DNA of 64,000 bases from Alphaproteobacteria bacterium. Its GTDB lineage: Bacteria > Pseudomonadota > Alphaproteobacteria > Reyranellales > Reyranellaceae. The stretch lies in NCBI GenBank assembly GCA_017308235.1, contig JAFKFL010000017.1, positions 62,001 through 126,000 on the forward strand. Reading direction: 5' to 3'. Below, one piece after another: positions 52,389 to 64,000 of this stretch (positions within the stretch are counted from its first letter, which is position 1; each line of letters starts with the position of its first letter). Below the pieces are notes generated by a model that had not been told where the DNA came from, did not search any database, and saw only the letters and a list, made by a program, of their open reading frames with translations. The position numbers and the translations under genes are program-made.

Positions 52389-53918
52389 CTAACGCTTGTT
52401 GCCGGCACTCCAGTTGCCGGCAGAAGCAAAACGCACGGCCTCTTCCGCGGCGCGAACGAGGGCACGCGCCTTCAGGACGCTCTCCTGGTATTCGGCCTCG
52501 AGGTCGGAGTCGGCGACGACACCGACACCCGCTTGCACGTAGAGGGTGTTGTCCTTCACCAGTCCCGTGCGCAACAGAATGCAGGTATCCATCGAGCCGT
52601 TCGCCGCGAAATAACCCGCGCAGCCGGCATACATACCGCGGCGCACCGGCTCGACTTCGTCGATGATCTCCATGGCGCGAACCTTCGGCGCTCCCGAAAG
52701 CGTTCCGGCGGGGAAACCCGCCTTGAGGGCGTCGATCGCTTCCAACCCGTCTTCGAGCGTGCCCTCCACATGGCTGCTGATGTGCTGCAAATGGCTGTAC
52801 TTTTCGATCGTGAACTGCTCGATCACTTTCACCGAGCCGATCTTGGAAACGCGGCCGACATCGTTGCGTGCGAGGTCGAGCAGCATCAAATGCTCAGCGT
52901 GTTCCTTGGGGTCGGCGAGGAGCTTGTCAGCCAGCCGTTTGTCCTCTTCCGGCGTAGCGCCACGCGCAATAGTGCCGGCGAGCGGTCGGATGGTGACGGT
53001 GTTGTCGCGCAGCCGGACCAGGATCTCCGGGCTGGAGCCTACGATCGAGAAGTCGCCGTAGTCGAAGAAGATCAGAAATGGCGATGGGTTGATCCGGCGC
53101 AGCGACCGATAGAGCGCGAGGGGTGGTAGCTTGAAGGGCAGCGAAAAACGCTGCGAAGGCACGATCTGGAAGGCGTCACCGGCAAGGATGTACTCCTTGC
53201 AGATATCGACCATCTTCTTGAAGTCGGCCTTCGACATGTTGGCTTGCGGCTCGGGCAGATGATCGAGCGCCTCGGCGTTCTCGCGGCGATAGGGCAGGGA
53301 GCGTTCGAAGTCGGAGACAGCATCGGCCAGCCGCTCCTCCGCGGCCTCGTACGCAGCTCGCGCCCCAACGCCAGTCTGTGGCCAGACCGGCGTCACCATC
53401 GTCACATTGTCTTCAAGCCGATCGAAGATGCAGATCAGGGTTGGTCGTACCATGATCGCGTCGGGCAACCCGATCGGATCGGGGTTCCTGTCCGGCAACC
53501 GCTCCATGTCGCGGACCATGTCATAGCCCAGGAAGCCGAACAGGCCGGATGCCATCGGCGGCAATCCCTGCGGCAGCTCCATCTGGCATTCGCGGATCAG
53601 GGTTCGCAGCGTCTCGAGCGGGCGACCCACGATCGGCTCGAAGGTGTGCGCATCGGTGCGGGCGCGGCGGTTGATCTCCGCCTGGCCTTTCCGGCAGCGC
53701 CAGATCACATCAGGTTTGAAGCCGATGATCGAGTAACGGCCGCGCACCGAGCCGCCCTCGACCGATTCGAGCAGGAAAGAGTTGGCGCGGCCGTCGGCCA
53801 GCTTCAGGTAAGCCGAGACCGGCGTCTCGAGATCCGCGACCGCCTTGGTCCAGACGAGCTGCGGCTTGCCCGAGTCGTAAATCTTGGCGAAGGCATCGTA
53901 GTCGGGCGAGAGAGCCAT
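52389..53918 (-). CDS. trpE: anthranilate synthase component I
   Basis: Chorismate-using catalytic subunit of anthranilate synthase; receives ammonia from TrpG. The 509-residue product has the feedback-binding N-terminal part (with LLESVEGGSVRGRYSIIGF) and the chorismate-binding domain with RPLAGTIARGATPEEDKRLA, LLDLARNDVGRVSKIGSV, SHVEGTLEDG and AGAGV-type motif ending QAGVGVVADSDLEAEYQE. It is a separate protein, not fused to TrpG. It begins six bases after the ppiD stop, so the two are cotranscribed and no leader attenuator fits between. TrpG lies 29.7 kb away. Confidence 0.97.
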   Translation of the reverse strand: MALSPDYDAFAKIYDSGKPQLVWTKAVADLETPVSAYLKLADGRANSFLLESVEGGSVRGRYSIIGFKPDVIWRCRKGQAEINRRARTDAHTFEPIVGRPLETLRTLIRECQMELPQGLPPMASGLFGFLGYDMVRDMERLPDRNPDPIGLPDAIMVRPTLICIFDRLEDNVTMVTPVWPQTGVGARAAYEAAEERLADAVSDFERSLPYRRENAEALDHLPEPQANMSKADFKKMVDICKEYILAGDAFQIVPSQRFSLPFKLPPLALYRSLRRINPSPFLIFFDYGDFSIVGSSPEILVRLRDNTVTIRPLAGTIARGATPEEDKRLADKLLADPKEHAEHLMLLDLARNDVGRVSKIGSVKVIEQFTIEKYSHLQHISSHVEGTLEDGLEAIDALKAGFPAGTLSGAPKVRAMEIIDEVEPVRRGMYAGCAGYFAANGSMDTCILLRTGLVKDNTLYVQAGVGVVADSDLEAEYQESVLKARALVRAAEEAVRFASAGNWSAGNKR

Positions 53919-53924
53919 GGCGCG

Positions 53925-55862
53925 TTATTGAGGCGGCTGCTGGGCTTGGAAAGCGGCCTGGAACGCCTGCTCGTTTACCGACACCCCGTATTTGGCGCGT
54001 AGCGCCGCCAGAAGCTGAGCGACGAGATCGTTGCCGATCATGCTGTCGAGCTGAGTGCCAAAGCGACCGAGCTGATCCTTCTCCTTGGCGAGATCGGCCG
54101 ACTGAATCTCTTTCGTCCGAACGAGGACATTGCCTTCGGTTGTCCGTACCGCCTGCGCCTTGCCGACTGGGAGCTTGAACAGCGCCTGCGCGACCGGCTG
54201 GCTAAGATAGTTGGGGCTGTCGGTATCGAACCGCGTAATAGGCTTGGTGGTACGCAGCTCCAGACCGAGTTCCTTGGCGATCGCGCCGAGGTCGCCGCCT
54301 GCATTGATCTTGTCGAGCGCTTCCTTGACTTTCTGGTCAGCGAGTTTGTGGCGCTGCTCGGCCTCCCAGGCCTCGGTCACCTTCGCTTCGACCTCCGAAA
54401 GGACCGGTGCGCGCGACGGCGTGATCCGATCGGTGTGGACGATCACATATTCGCCCTTTCCGGTTTCGAGCAGGTCGCTGTCGCTGCCCTCGCGCGTAGA
54501 GAAGGCGGCCTTGATGAGTTCGGCAGCGGCGGCTCCGATGACGACCTGTTTGCCCGACGGGTCCTGCCCACGCGAGTCGACGTTGTCGGCCGCCTGAACC
54601 TTGAGGCCGAGCGCCTTGGCGGCATCGGCCATAGAGGTGCCTTTGCTCAATTCTCGATCGAGGTCGTTCACCAGCTTGATCAGCAGATCAGGCGCCAGCT
54701 GATTCTTGAGGTCCGTCTCGAGCTTGCCCTTGACCTCATCAAGCGGCGTCACCTTGCCAGCTTCGATCTTGTTAATGCGCACCACATGCCAGCCGAGCGG
54801 CGACTTGATAGGCGCAGCCGCCACGCCTTCGGGCAGCTTGAATATCTCGTCGGCGAGCTCGCCAGCCGGCAAATCCTTCTTCTGGATCGAGCCCAGCTTG
54901 ATCACGCCATTGGCGCTGCCGGTCACTTGCTTGGTGGCATCTTCCAGCGACTTGCCTTCCTTGACCGCGGCGATGATCGCCTTGGCCTTATCCTCGCTGT
55001 CGGCCATCGCCTGGTCGACATCCCGTTTCTCCGGCGCACCGAACTCTGCCGCGCGCGACTCGTATTCTTGCTTCACCTGGTCTGGCGTCACCGTGACCTG
55101 GTCCATCACATCGGCATTGCTCAAAAGGATGTAGGAGAAGGAACGGTATTCGGGAATTTGAAAGCGTGCCTTGTTGGCGTCGAAATACTTGCCGAGCTCG
55201 TCAGCCGAAGGCTTCGGCAGGTTCGTCACGATCGAATCGGGGACATAGACCGTTTCGGCGACGCGCTTTTCGCTCTCCATCTTGAAGATGTCGTCCCGCA
55301 GAGTGGTCGGGGCGAGGCCTTCGGTGCGCACAATGCCGAACAACTCGGACGAGCCGATCTCGCGTCGCACGTCAGCCACGTAGGCCGACTCGCTAATACG
55401 CGCCTGCTGCAGGAGATTGCGATACTTCAACGGATCGAACTTGCCACTCGAGCCATGGAAGGTCGGGTTTTGGGCAATGTTTTCCTGAATTTGGCTGTCG
55501 CTGACGACGATGCCATAATCATTCATGGCCGCGTCGATCAGCGCCTGCTGCACCACATCCTGAAGCGCCCGGACATTGAGGCCGTAGCGAGCGGCCTGTT
55601 CGGAATCGAGGCGCTGGCCGGTCTGGCGCTGGATCTGGTCGAGCTGGCGATTGAAGCGATCCCGCACCGCTTCCAATGGAACCGATGTGCCCCCTACCCA
55701 GCCATAAAGCGGGATATGCGTGCCGCCAACATGCGCGACTTCGTTGTTGCGGCCACCCGAACGCAGCATGTCGCCGATGCCCCACAGTGCGAAGCTGATG
55801 ATCAGCGTGCCCATCAACAGGGCCATGATGACGTAGCCGGCGTATTTTCTGAATTTGTTCAC
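53925..55862 (-). CDS. ppiD: SurA N-terminal/PpiD-type peptidyl-prolyl cis-trans isomerase
   Basis: Membrane-anchored periplasmic folding factor of 645 residues. One membrane helix (about residues 8-30) is followed by a SurA_N-like chaperone domain, a parvulin-type rotamase domain at about residues 265-375 (with KSPLGWHVVRINKIEAGK), and a C-terminal chaperone region. The size and order match PpiD, which helps proteins leaving the Sec translocon. It diverges from tpiA and is directly upstream of trpE, as in Rhizobiales gene order. Confidence 0.93.
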   Translation of the reverse strand: MNKFRKYAGYVIMALLMGTLIISFALWGIGDMLRSGGRNNEVAHVGGTHIPLYGWVGGTSVPLEAVRDRFNRQLDQIQRQTGQRLDSEQAARYGLNVRALQDVVQQALIDAAMNDYGIVVSDSQIQENIAQNPTFHGSSGKFDPLKYRNLLQQARISESAYVADVRREIGSSELFGIVRTEGLAPTTLRDDIFKMESEKRVAETVYVPDSIVTNLPKPSADELGKYFDANKARFQIPEYRSFSYILLSNADVMDQVTVTPDQVKQEYESRAAEFGAPEKRDVDQAMADSEDKAKAIIAAVKEGKSLEDATKQVTGSANGVIKLGSIQKKDLPAGELADEIFKLPEGVAAAPIKSPLGWHVVRINKIEAGKVTPLDEVKGKLETDLKNQLAPDLLIKLVNDLDRELSKGTSMADAAKALGLKVQAADNVDSRGQDPSGKQVVIGAAAAELIKAAFSTREGSDSDLLETGKGEYVIVHTDRITPSRAPVLSEVEAKVTEAWEAEQRHKLADQKVKEALDKINAGGDLGAIAKELGLELRTTKPITRFDTDSPNYLSQPVAQALFKLPVGKAQAVRTTEGNVLVRTKEIQSADLAKEKDQLGRFGTQLDSMIGNDLVAQLLAALRAKYGVSVNEQAFQAAFQAQQPPQ

Positions 55863-56012
55863 GGGGCAAGCTTCGTGGAGATTAAAGGCATCAAAGGGGC
55901 ATGAGGACGGGGCGCATGCCTACCACCCGCCCTCCGGCCAGGCAACCAACCGGCCTTTACCGCAGTTGTTGTGGCCGCTAGACACGCCGGGACAAGAAAA
56001 AGAGGAAATTCC

Positions 56013-56762
56013 ATGGCGCGTACGAGACGACCCCTGATCGCAGGGAACTGGAAGATGAATGGGCTCAAGGCTGATGCCCTGACCCTGGCGAAGGGAGTTG
56101 CCGACGGCGCCAAGGCAACAAGCAACTGCGATCTTCTGGTCTGCCCGCCGGCAACGCTTGTCATGGCCGTGGCGGAGGCAGTGAAGGGAAGCAACGTGCT
56201 TGTCGGTGGCCAGGACTGCCATCCCAAGGCGAATGGCGCGCACACGGGCGACATTGCCGCCGAGATGCTGCGCGACGCGGGCGCCGCATACGTTATCGTC
56301 GGCCACTCCGAACGCCGTACCGACCATGGCGAGACCGACGCGATCGTGCGCGCCAAGGCGGAGGCGGCATGGCGGGCCGGGCTCATTCCTATCGTATGCA
56401 TCGGCGAGACGCTGGCGGAGCGGGAGGCAGGGAGCACGTTTTCGGTGCTTGCCCGGCAGATCAAAGGCAGCATTCCACCTGCTGCTACGGCGGCGCGCCT
56501 CGTGGTGGCTTACGAGCCGGTCTGGGCGATCGGCACCGGCAAGACGCCGACGACGGCGGAGGTGGCGGCCGCCCACGTCCATATCCGTAAGGAGCTTGGC
56601 GGTGCGATGTCCGAGGCTTCGGCGGTGCGCCTTCTTTATGGCGGTTCGGTGAAGGGCAGCAATGCCGCCGAATTGCTCGCTGCCGGGGATGTCGATGGCG
56701 CCCTGGTGGGCGGGGCGAGCCTCAAGGCTGACGAATTTTTGGCTATCGCCAAGGCGGTCTAA
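56013..56762 (+). CDS. tpiA: triosephosphate isomerase
   Basis: Interconverts dihydroxyacetone phosphate and glyceraldehyde 3-phosphate in glycolysis. The 249-residue barrel has Asn12 and Lys14 in GNWKMNG, catalytic His98 in VGHSERR, catalytic Glu168 in [14 protein letters not shown], and the phosphate-binding end [10 protein letters not shown] and [12 protein letters not shown] at 56013 follows AGAGGAAATTCC; the longer frame from 55971 lacks support. It heads the tpiA-secG-pyrG set on the plus strand. Confidence 0.97.
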   Translation: MARTRRPLIAGNWKMNGLKADALTLAKGVADGAKATSNCDLLVCPPATLVMAVAEAVKGSNVLVGGQDCHPKANGAHTGDIAAEMLRDAGAAYVIVGHSERRTDHGETDAIVRAKAEAAWRAGLIPIVCIGETLAEREAGSTFSVLARQIKGSIPPAATAARLVVAYEPVWAIGTGKTPTTAEVAAAHVHIRKELGGAMSEASAVRLLYGGSVKGSNAAELLAAGDVDGALVGGASLKADEFLAIAKAV

Positions 56763-56813
56763 AGAGGCTAGAAGCGCCGGCTTGATCCAAGCCCCCATCC
56801 AACGCTGGACGAA

Positions 56814-57194
56814 ATGGAAGCGGTACGAGGCTTTTTGCACGATTGGCGAGTAGTTCTGCTGATCATCCATATCGGCGTCACTGCCGCGATGATCGTCGTC
56901 ATTTTGCTTCAGCGCAGTGAAGGCGGCGGACTGGGCATGGGGCGAACCGATGCGCTCTTCTCGGTGCGCGGGCAGGCCAATGTCCTTTCGCGCATGACGG
57001 CCATCTTTGCCGGCATCTTCTTCTTTCTGAGCCTGGTCATGGCCTGGAGCGCTGGCGGTCCACCGAGATCCTCGACGTCGATCATGGACAACCTGCCGGC
57101 CGGTACCGCAACGCCACCAAGCTCGGCGCCCAGCGCACCGGCGCCCGGTGCGACACCGGGGCCGCCGACGGCGCCCGTACCGCCGAACCGCTAG
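56814..57194 (+). CDS. secG: preprotein translocase subunit SecG
   Basis: Small subunit of the SecYEG translocon, 126 residues. Two membrane helices (about residues 13-31 and 60-79) flank the conserved cytoplasmic loop LLQRSEGGGLGMGRTDALFSVRG. The tail is a Pro/Ala-rich, disordered extension typical of alphaproteobacterial SecG. It lies between tpiA and pyrG, as usual. Confidence 0.94.
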   Translation: MEAVRGFLHDWRVVLLIIHIGVTAAMIVVILLQRSEGGGLGMGRTDALFSVRGQANVLSRMTAIFAGIFFFLSLVMAWSAGGPPRSSTSIMDNLPAGTATPPSSAPSAPAPGATPGPPTAPVPPNR

Positions 57195-57203
57195 GAACAA
57201 TGA

Positions 57204-58922
<1,719 letters not shown>

Positions 58923-58985
58923 GAGGAGGAGAGGCGGGGCAACCGGGGTCGCATTTCGGTCACGTTTCCCACTGAAGCTGGAGCC

Positions 58986-59729
58986 ATGATCCGCGCCTTT
59001 TTCCTCGCATTCCTTGCCCTGGTCATTGCAGCGGGCGGCGTCTCGGCGCAGCGATTAGGCTATGGCAAGCCGGAGCGACGCGACCCAATCTTCCTGCGCT
59101 TTCCGGAAATGTCGCAACGCTACTGGGGCAATACGGCGAGCCACAGGGTGGTCGCGATTCCCTTGCCGCGACAATGCTCCTTCGTCTACGCCGACAGCTA
59201 TACCCATGGGCAGATGAGCGAGACCGAGTTGCAGGAGGTTGCAGTCTCCGCCTGCAACCGCAAGCTCGCTGAGTTGGGTTCGCTGAACGAGAACTACACC
59301 GTCGCCTGCCGGTGCCAGGTGGCGATCACCGACGACACCTATGTCGTGCCGCGTGACGCGATGCCTGATCAGGCCTACGGTCCTGCGTCGATCTTCTACC
59401 GCGATAATCAAGGCAAGATCGCACGTTTGAATGGCCTGGCGCGCTATGGCGCCCTGATCGGCCACGACCGGTCCGTCACCTTCAACGTCGACAACGTCAA
59501 CGGCCAGCCGGGTTGCGAAGGCACCTTCACGAATGAGTCGGTGGGTGCAGGGCGATTCTCGCTCTCCTGTTTCAACGGCAAATTCGGCGGGAGGGGCAAC
59601 TTCGACAGCAGGGTCGGAGCGCCCAACGATCATATCGTGGCGCGCGGTCAGACTGCGAGTGGCCAGCCGATCGTGATGGTCATCGGATTGCCAGCGCAAC
59701 TCGCCGCCCGCATGTACGGCAGCATCTGA
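58986..59729 (+). CDS. secreted protein of unknown function
   Basis: A 247-residue protein with a Sec signal peptide (FFLAFLALVIAAGGVSAQ). The mature part contains five or six Cys, including the closely spaced VACRCQV, and looks like a disulfide-stabilised periplasmic protein. I do not recognise the domain. It is followed by another secreted protein after one base, so the two are surely cotranscribed. It stands in the space normally held by kdsA; no similarity to KdsA is visible. Confidence 0.78.
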   Translation: MIRAFFLAFLALVIAAGGVSAQRLGYGKPERRDPIFLRFPEMSQRYWGNTASHRVVAIPLPRQCSFVYADSYTHGQMSETELQEVAVSACNRKLAELGSLNENYTVACRCQVAITDDTYVVPRDAMPDQAYGPASIFYRDNQGKIARLNGLARYGALIGHDRSVTFNVDNVNGQPGCEGTFTNESVGAGRFSLSCFNGKFGGRGNFDSRVGAPNDHIVARGQTASGQPIVMVIGLPAQLAARMYGSI

Positions 59730-59730
59730 T

Positions 59731-60627
59731 ATGAGATTGGCACTTGGCACCTTGCTGCTGCTCTGGGCGGCGCCCATGGCCTTCGCCCAAAGCGCGGGCG
59801 AGGTCGAGCGCTGCTTCCAGAACCCTGCCAATTGTCCTTCAGGCGCGCCGGCGCCGGCGCCAGCTCCGGCTGCGACAGCACCGGCGCCACAGCGGCCCAC
59901 GGCATCGCCCGACTACGCCACCGTCCTGAAGAGCTCCGAGGCCGAGCGGCGCAAGCTGCAGGAATCCCTGCATACGCTCGACAAGTACAACGGGCCGATT
60001 GACGGCAATCTCCAGTCCGAGGCATCGGAGAAAGCGATTGCCGACTGGCAGAAGGGGCATGGCCTTGCGGCAGTCGGGAAGCTGACGCCGACCGAGGCCG
60101 TTACCTTGAACAACGAAGCTGCGCGCGTACCGATCAAACGCATCAATCCGACGGCTGCCACGAATCCACCGCCGCCTCCGGCGGCAGCACCGTCCAATGC
60201 GGAGGCTCTCAAGGCCCTGCGGACCCGCCTTGCCGAACGGCATCGTGCGGCCGAGCCCAAGGCGCAAGCCGCCGTGCAGGCGCTGGTGCGCGACCTCACG
60301 GCCTATATGGCGGCCGGTGGTAAGGGCGTCGCTGGTGAGCAGTTTGCCGGCTTCGCCAAATGGTATGCCGACACCAAGGCGGCAGGCCGTGGCTTCGGGG
60401 ACATCAAGCCCACGGTCGAGGATTATGGCGACGCCAAATCAGGCGACGCCGTAACCGCCGAAGTCAGTCTCCAGAGCCTGCAAGGCGACACCGCCTCGTC
60501 GCAATGCATGATGTTCGCCTGGATCGAAGGCAGTCCGCGCAAGGAGACGCAGACCTTCTCTTGCGATGACGTCGCGGGGATCGAGAAGTGGAAGACCGGG
60601 CAGTCGCTCAAGAGCGCCTGGCGCTGA
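59731..60627 (+). CDS. secreted protein with peptidoglycan-binding-like domain
   Basis: A 298-residue protein with a Sec signal peptide ending PMAFAQ, then a Pro/Ala-rich linker (residues 40-58), a PG_binding_1-like three-helix segment at about residues 66-125 (YNGPIDGNLQSEASEKAIADWQKGHGL), another Pro-rich linker and an unrecognised C-terminal part with two Cys. It follows the previous secreted protein by one base, implying a shared function in the envelope. The 3' end converges on the nitrile-hydratase-like operon with a 3-base gap. Confidence 0.78.
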   Translation: MRLALGTLLLLWAAPMAFAQSAGEVERCFQNPANCPSGAPAPAPAPAATAPAPQRPTASPDYATVLKSSEAERRKLQESLHTLDKYNGPIDGNLQSEASEKAIADWQKGHGLAAVGKLTPTEAVTLNNEAARVPIKRINPTAATNPPPPPAAAPSNAEALKALRTRLAERHRAAEPKAQAAVQALVRDLTAYMAAGGKGVAGEQFAGFAKWYADTKAAGRGFGDIKPTVEDYGDAKSGDAVTAEVSLQSLQGDTASSQCMMFAWIEGSPRKETQTFSCDDVAGIEKWKTGQSLKSAWR

Positions 60628-60630
60628 GCA

Positions 60631-61263
60631 CTAAAGTGTCGTCACCCCGATCATCGAATCGCGGGTGACGAGCTCGGCAAGTCGGGCTTCGTCGAAGCCC
60701 TCCGTACCTTTGGGCCGCATCGGCAGCACGAGATACCGCATGTCGGCGGTCGAATCGTGAACGCGCACCGCCACGTCGTCAGCAAGATGAGTACCGAATT
60801 CGGCAAGCACGGTGCGCGGCTCATGCACGGCGCGGCTGCGATAGGCACGGCTCTTGTACCAGTCGGGCGGAATGCCGAGCACCATGCGCGGGTAGCAGGA
60901 GCAGAGAGTGCAGACGACGAGATTGTGTACCTGCGGCGTGTTCTCGACCACGATCAGCCGGGTCGGTTGATCCATTTGCACGCCCGCCTCGTCGGCCGCC
61001 GTGCTGCCGTCCTTGAGGAGGCGGGTCTTGAAGGTCGGATCGACCCAGGCGCGGGCCACCAGCTTCGCTCCGAGATGAGGGCCGCGCGCATCCATGCGCT
61101 CGATCGCCTCACGGATCTCATCGGCGGTCAGGAAGCCTTTTTCGATCAAAAGCTCGCGAACGGCGATCTCCAGCCGCTTGTGATGAGTGAGCGTGTCGTC
61201 ATGATCCGGCCGCGGCGCGTGCGGATTGGGGCCTTCGTGGGTATGGGGGATGTTGTCCATCAT
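60631..61263 (-). CDS. nthA: cobalt-type nitrile hydratase alpha subunit / thiocyanate hydrolase gamma-like
   Basis: Catalytic metal-binding subunit that hydrates a nitrile to an amide, or thiocyanate to carbonyl sulfide. The 210-residue product has the metal claw C118-T-L-C121-S-C123 (VCTLCSCYPR); Thr at the second place marks the cobalt type, and the second and third Cys are normally oxidised to sulfinic and sulfenic acids. A His/Asp-rich N-terminus precedes the fold. GAGGATC lies before ATGATG. It is the last gene of a three-gene set in which the beta subunit is split, the order of thiocyanate hydrolase operons (beta-alpha-gamma). No activator gene adjoins. Confidence 0.92.
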   Translation of the reverse strand: MMDNIPHTHEGPNPHAPRPDHDDTLTHHKRLEIAVRELLIEKGFLTADEIREAIERMDARGPHLGAKLVARAWVDPTFKTRLLKDGSTAADEAGVQMDQPTRLIVVENTPQVHNLVVCTLCSCYPRMVLGIPPDWYKSRAYRSRAVHEPRTVLAEFGTHLADDVAVRVHDSTADMRYLVLPMRPKGTEGFDEARLAELVTRDSMIGVTTL

Positions 61264-61273
61264 GGCTTGATCC

Positions 61274-63992
<2,719 letters not shown>

Positions 63993-64000
63993 GGTCCTTC

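Noticed and set aside
54348..55904. 518-codon open frame on the plus strand
   Set aside because: Antisense to ppiD, which has clear domains; the plus-strand translation shows only His/Arg/Leu-rich low-information sequence.

Overview
This is a GC-rich, gene-dense chromosomal window from an alphaproteobacterium. The evidence is the housekeeping gene order, the alphaproteobacterial SOS box (GTTC-N7-GTTC) before lexA, a riboswitch-controlled RibH2-type lumazine synthase, and many Bug/TctC-type solute receptors. The mix of old Rhizobiales/Rhodospirillales synteny with abundant acyl-CoA, tricarboxylate-transport and amidase-like genes recalls soil genera such as Reyranella or Bradyrhizobium relatives; the genus is a guess. 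I saw no rRNA, tRNA, CRISPR array, transposase or phage gene.

The backbone is a familiar housekeeping array read from left to right: dxr(partial)-rseP-bamA-fabZ-(gloA)-gltA-gltX-comEC ... lexA-moeA-moaC-trpC-trpD-trpG ... trpE-ppiD-tpiA-secG-pyrG ... eno. Accessory blocks are spliced into it: about 11.8-17.4 kb (class II aldolase, Bug receptor/GntR pair, YeiH/LysR pair, FMN riboswitch-ribH), 22.7-52.4 kb (a large catabolic and transport block separating trpG from trpE), and 58.9-61.9 kb (two secreted proteins and a split-beta nitrile hydratase-like operon).

The most striking feature is what is absent. In Rhizobiales this same array normally carries lpxD, lpxA, lpxI and lpxB around fabZ, and kdsA between pyrG and eno. 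All five lipid A/Kdo genes are missing here while their neighbours remain. Either LPS synthesis was relocated or this lineage has lost canonical lipid A.

The 22.7-52.4 kb block holds a ClC transporter, a PatZ-like acyl-CoA ligase/acetyltransferase, a polysaccharide deacetylase, a gamma-glutamyltransferase, a MocR regulator facing a flavin-type oxidase, a LacI regulator facing a phytanoyl-CoA-type dioxygenase with a perfect palindromic operator, tandem acyl-CoA dehydrogenases separated by a HPERSEGS-type palindromic repeat, a tctCBA transporter, an ABC exporter, and a minus-strand run of enoyl-CoA hydratase, SDR, DUF350, small lipoprotein-like, glutathionylspermidine-synthase-like and TauD-like genes.

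Starts were moved inward from the longest open frame wherever a ribosome binding site, signal peptide or family N-terminus supported it; those choices are stated per gene.
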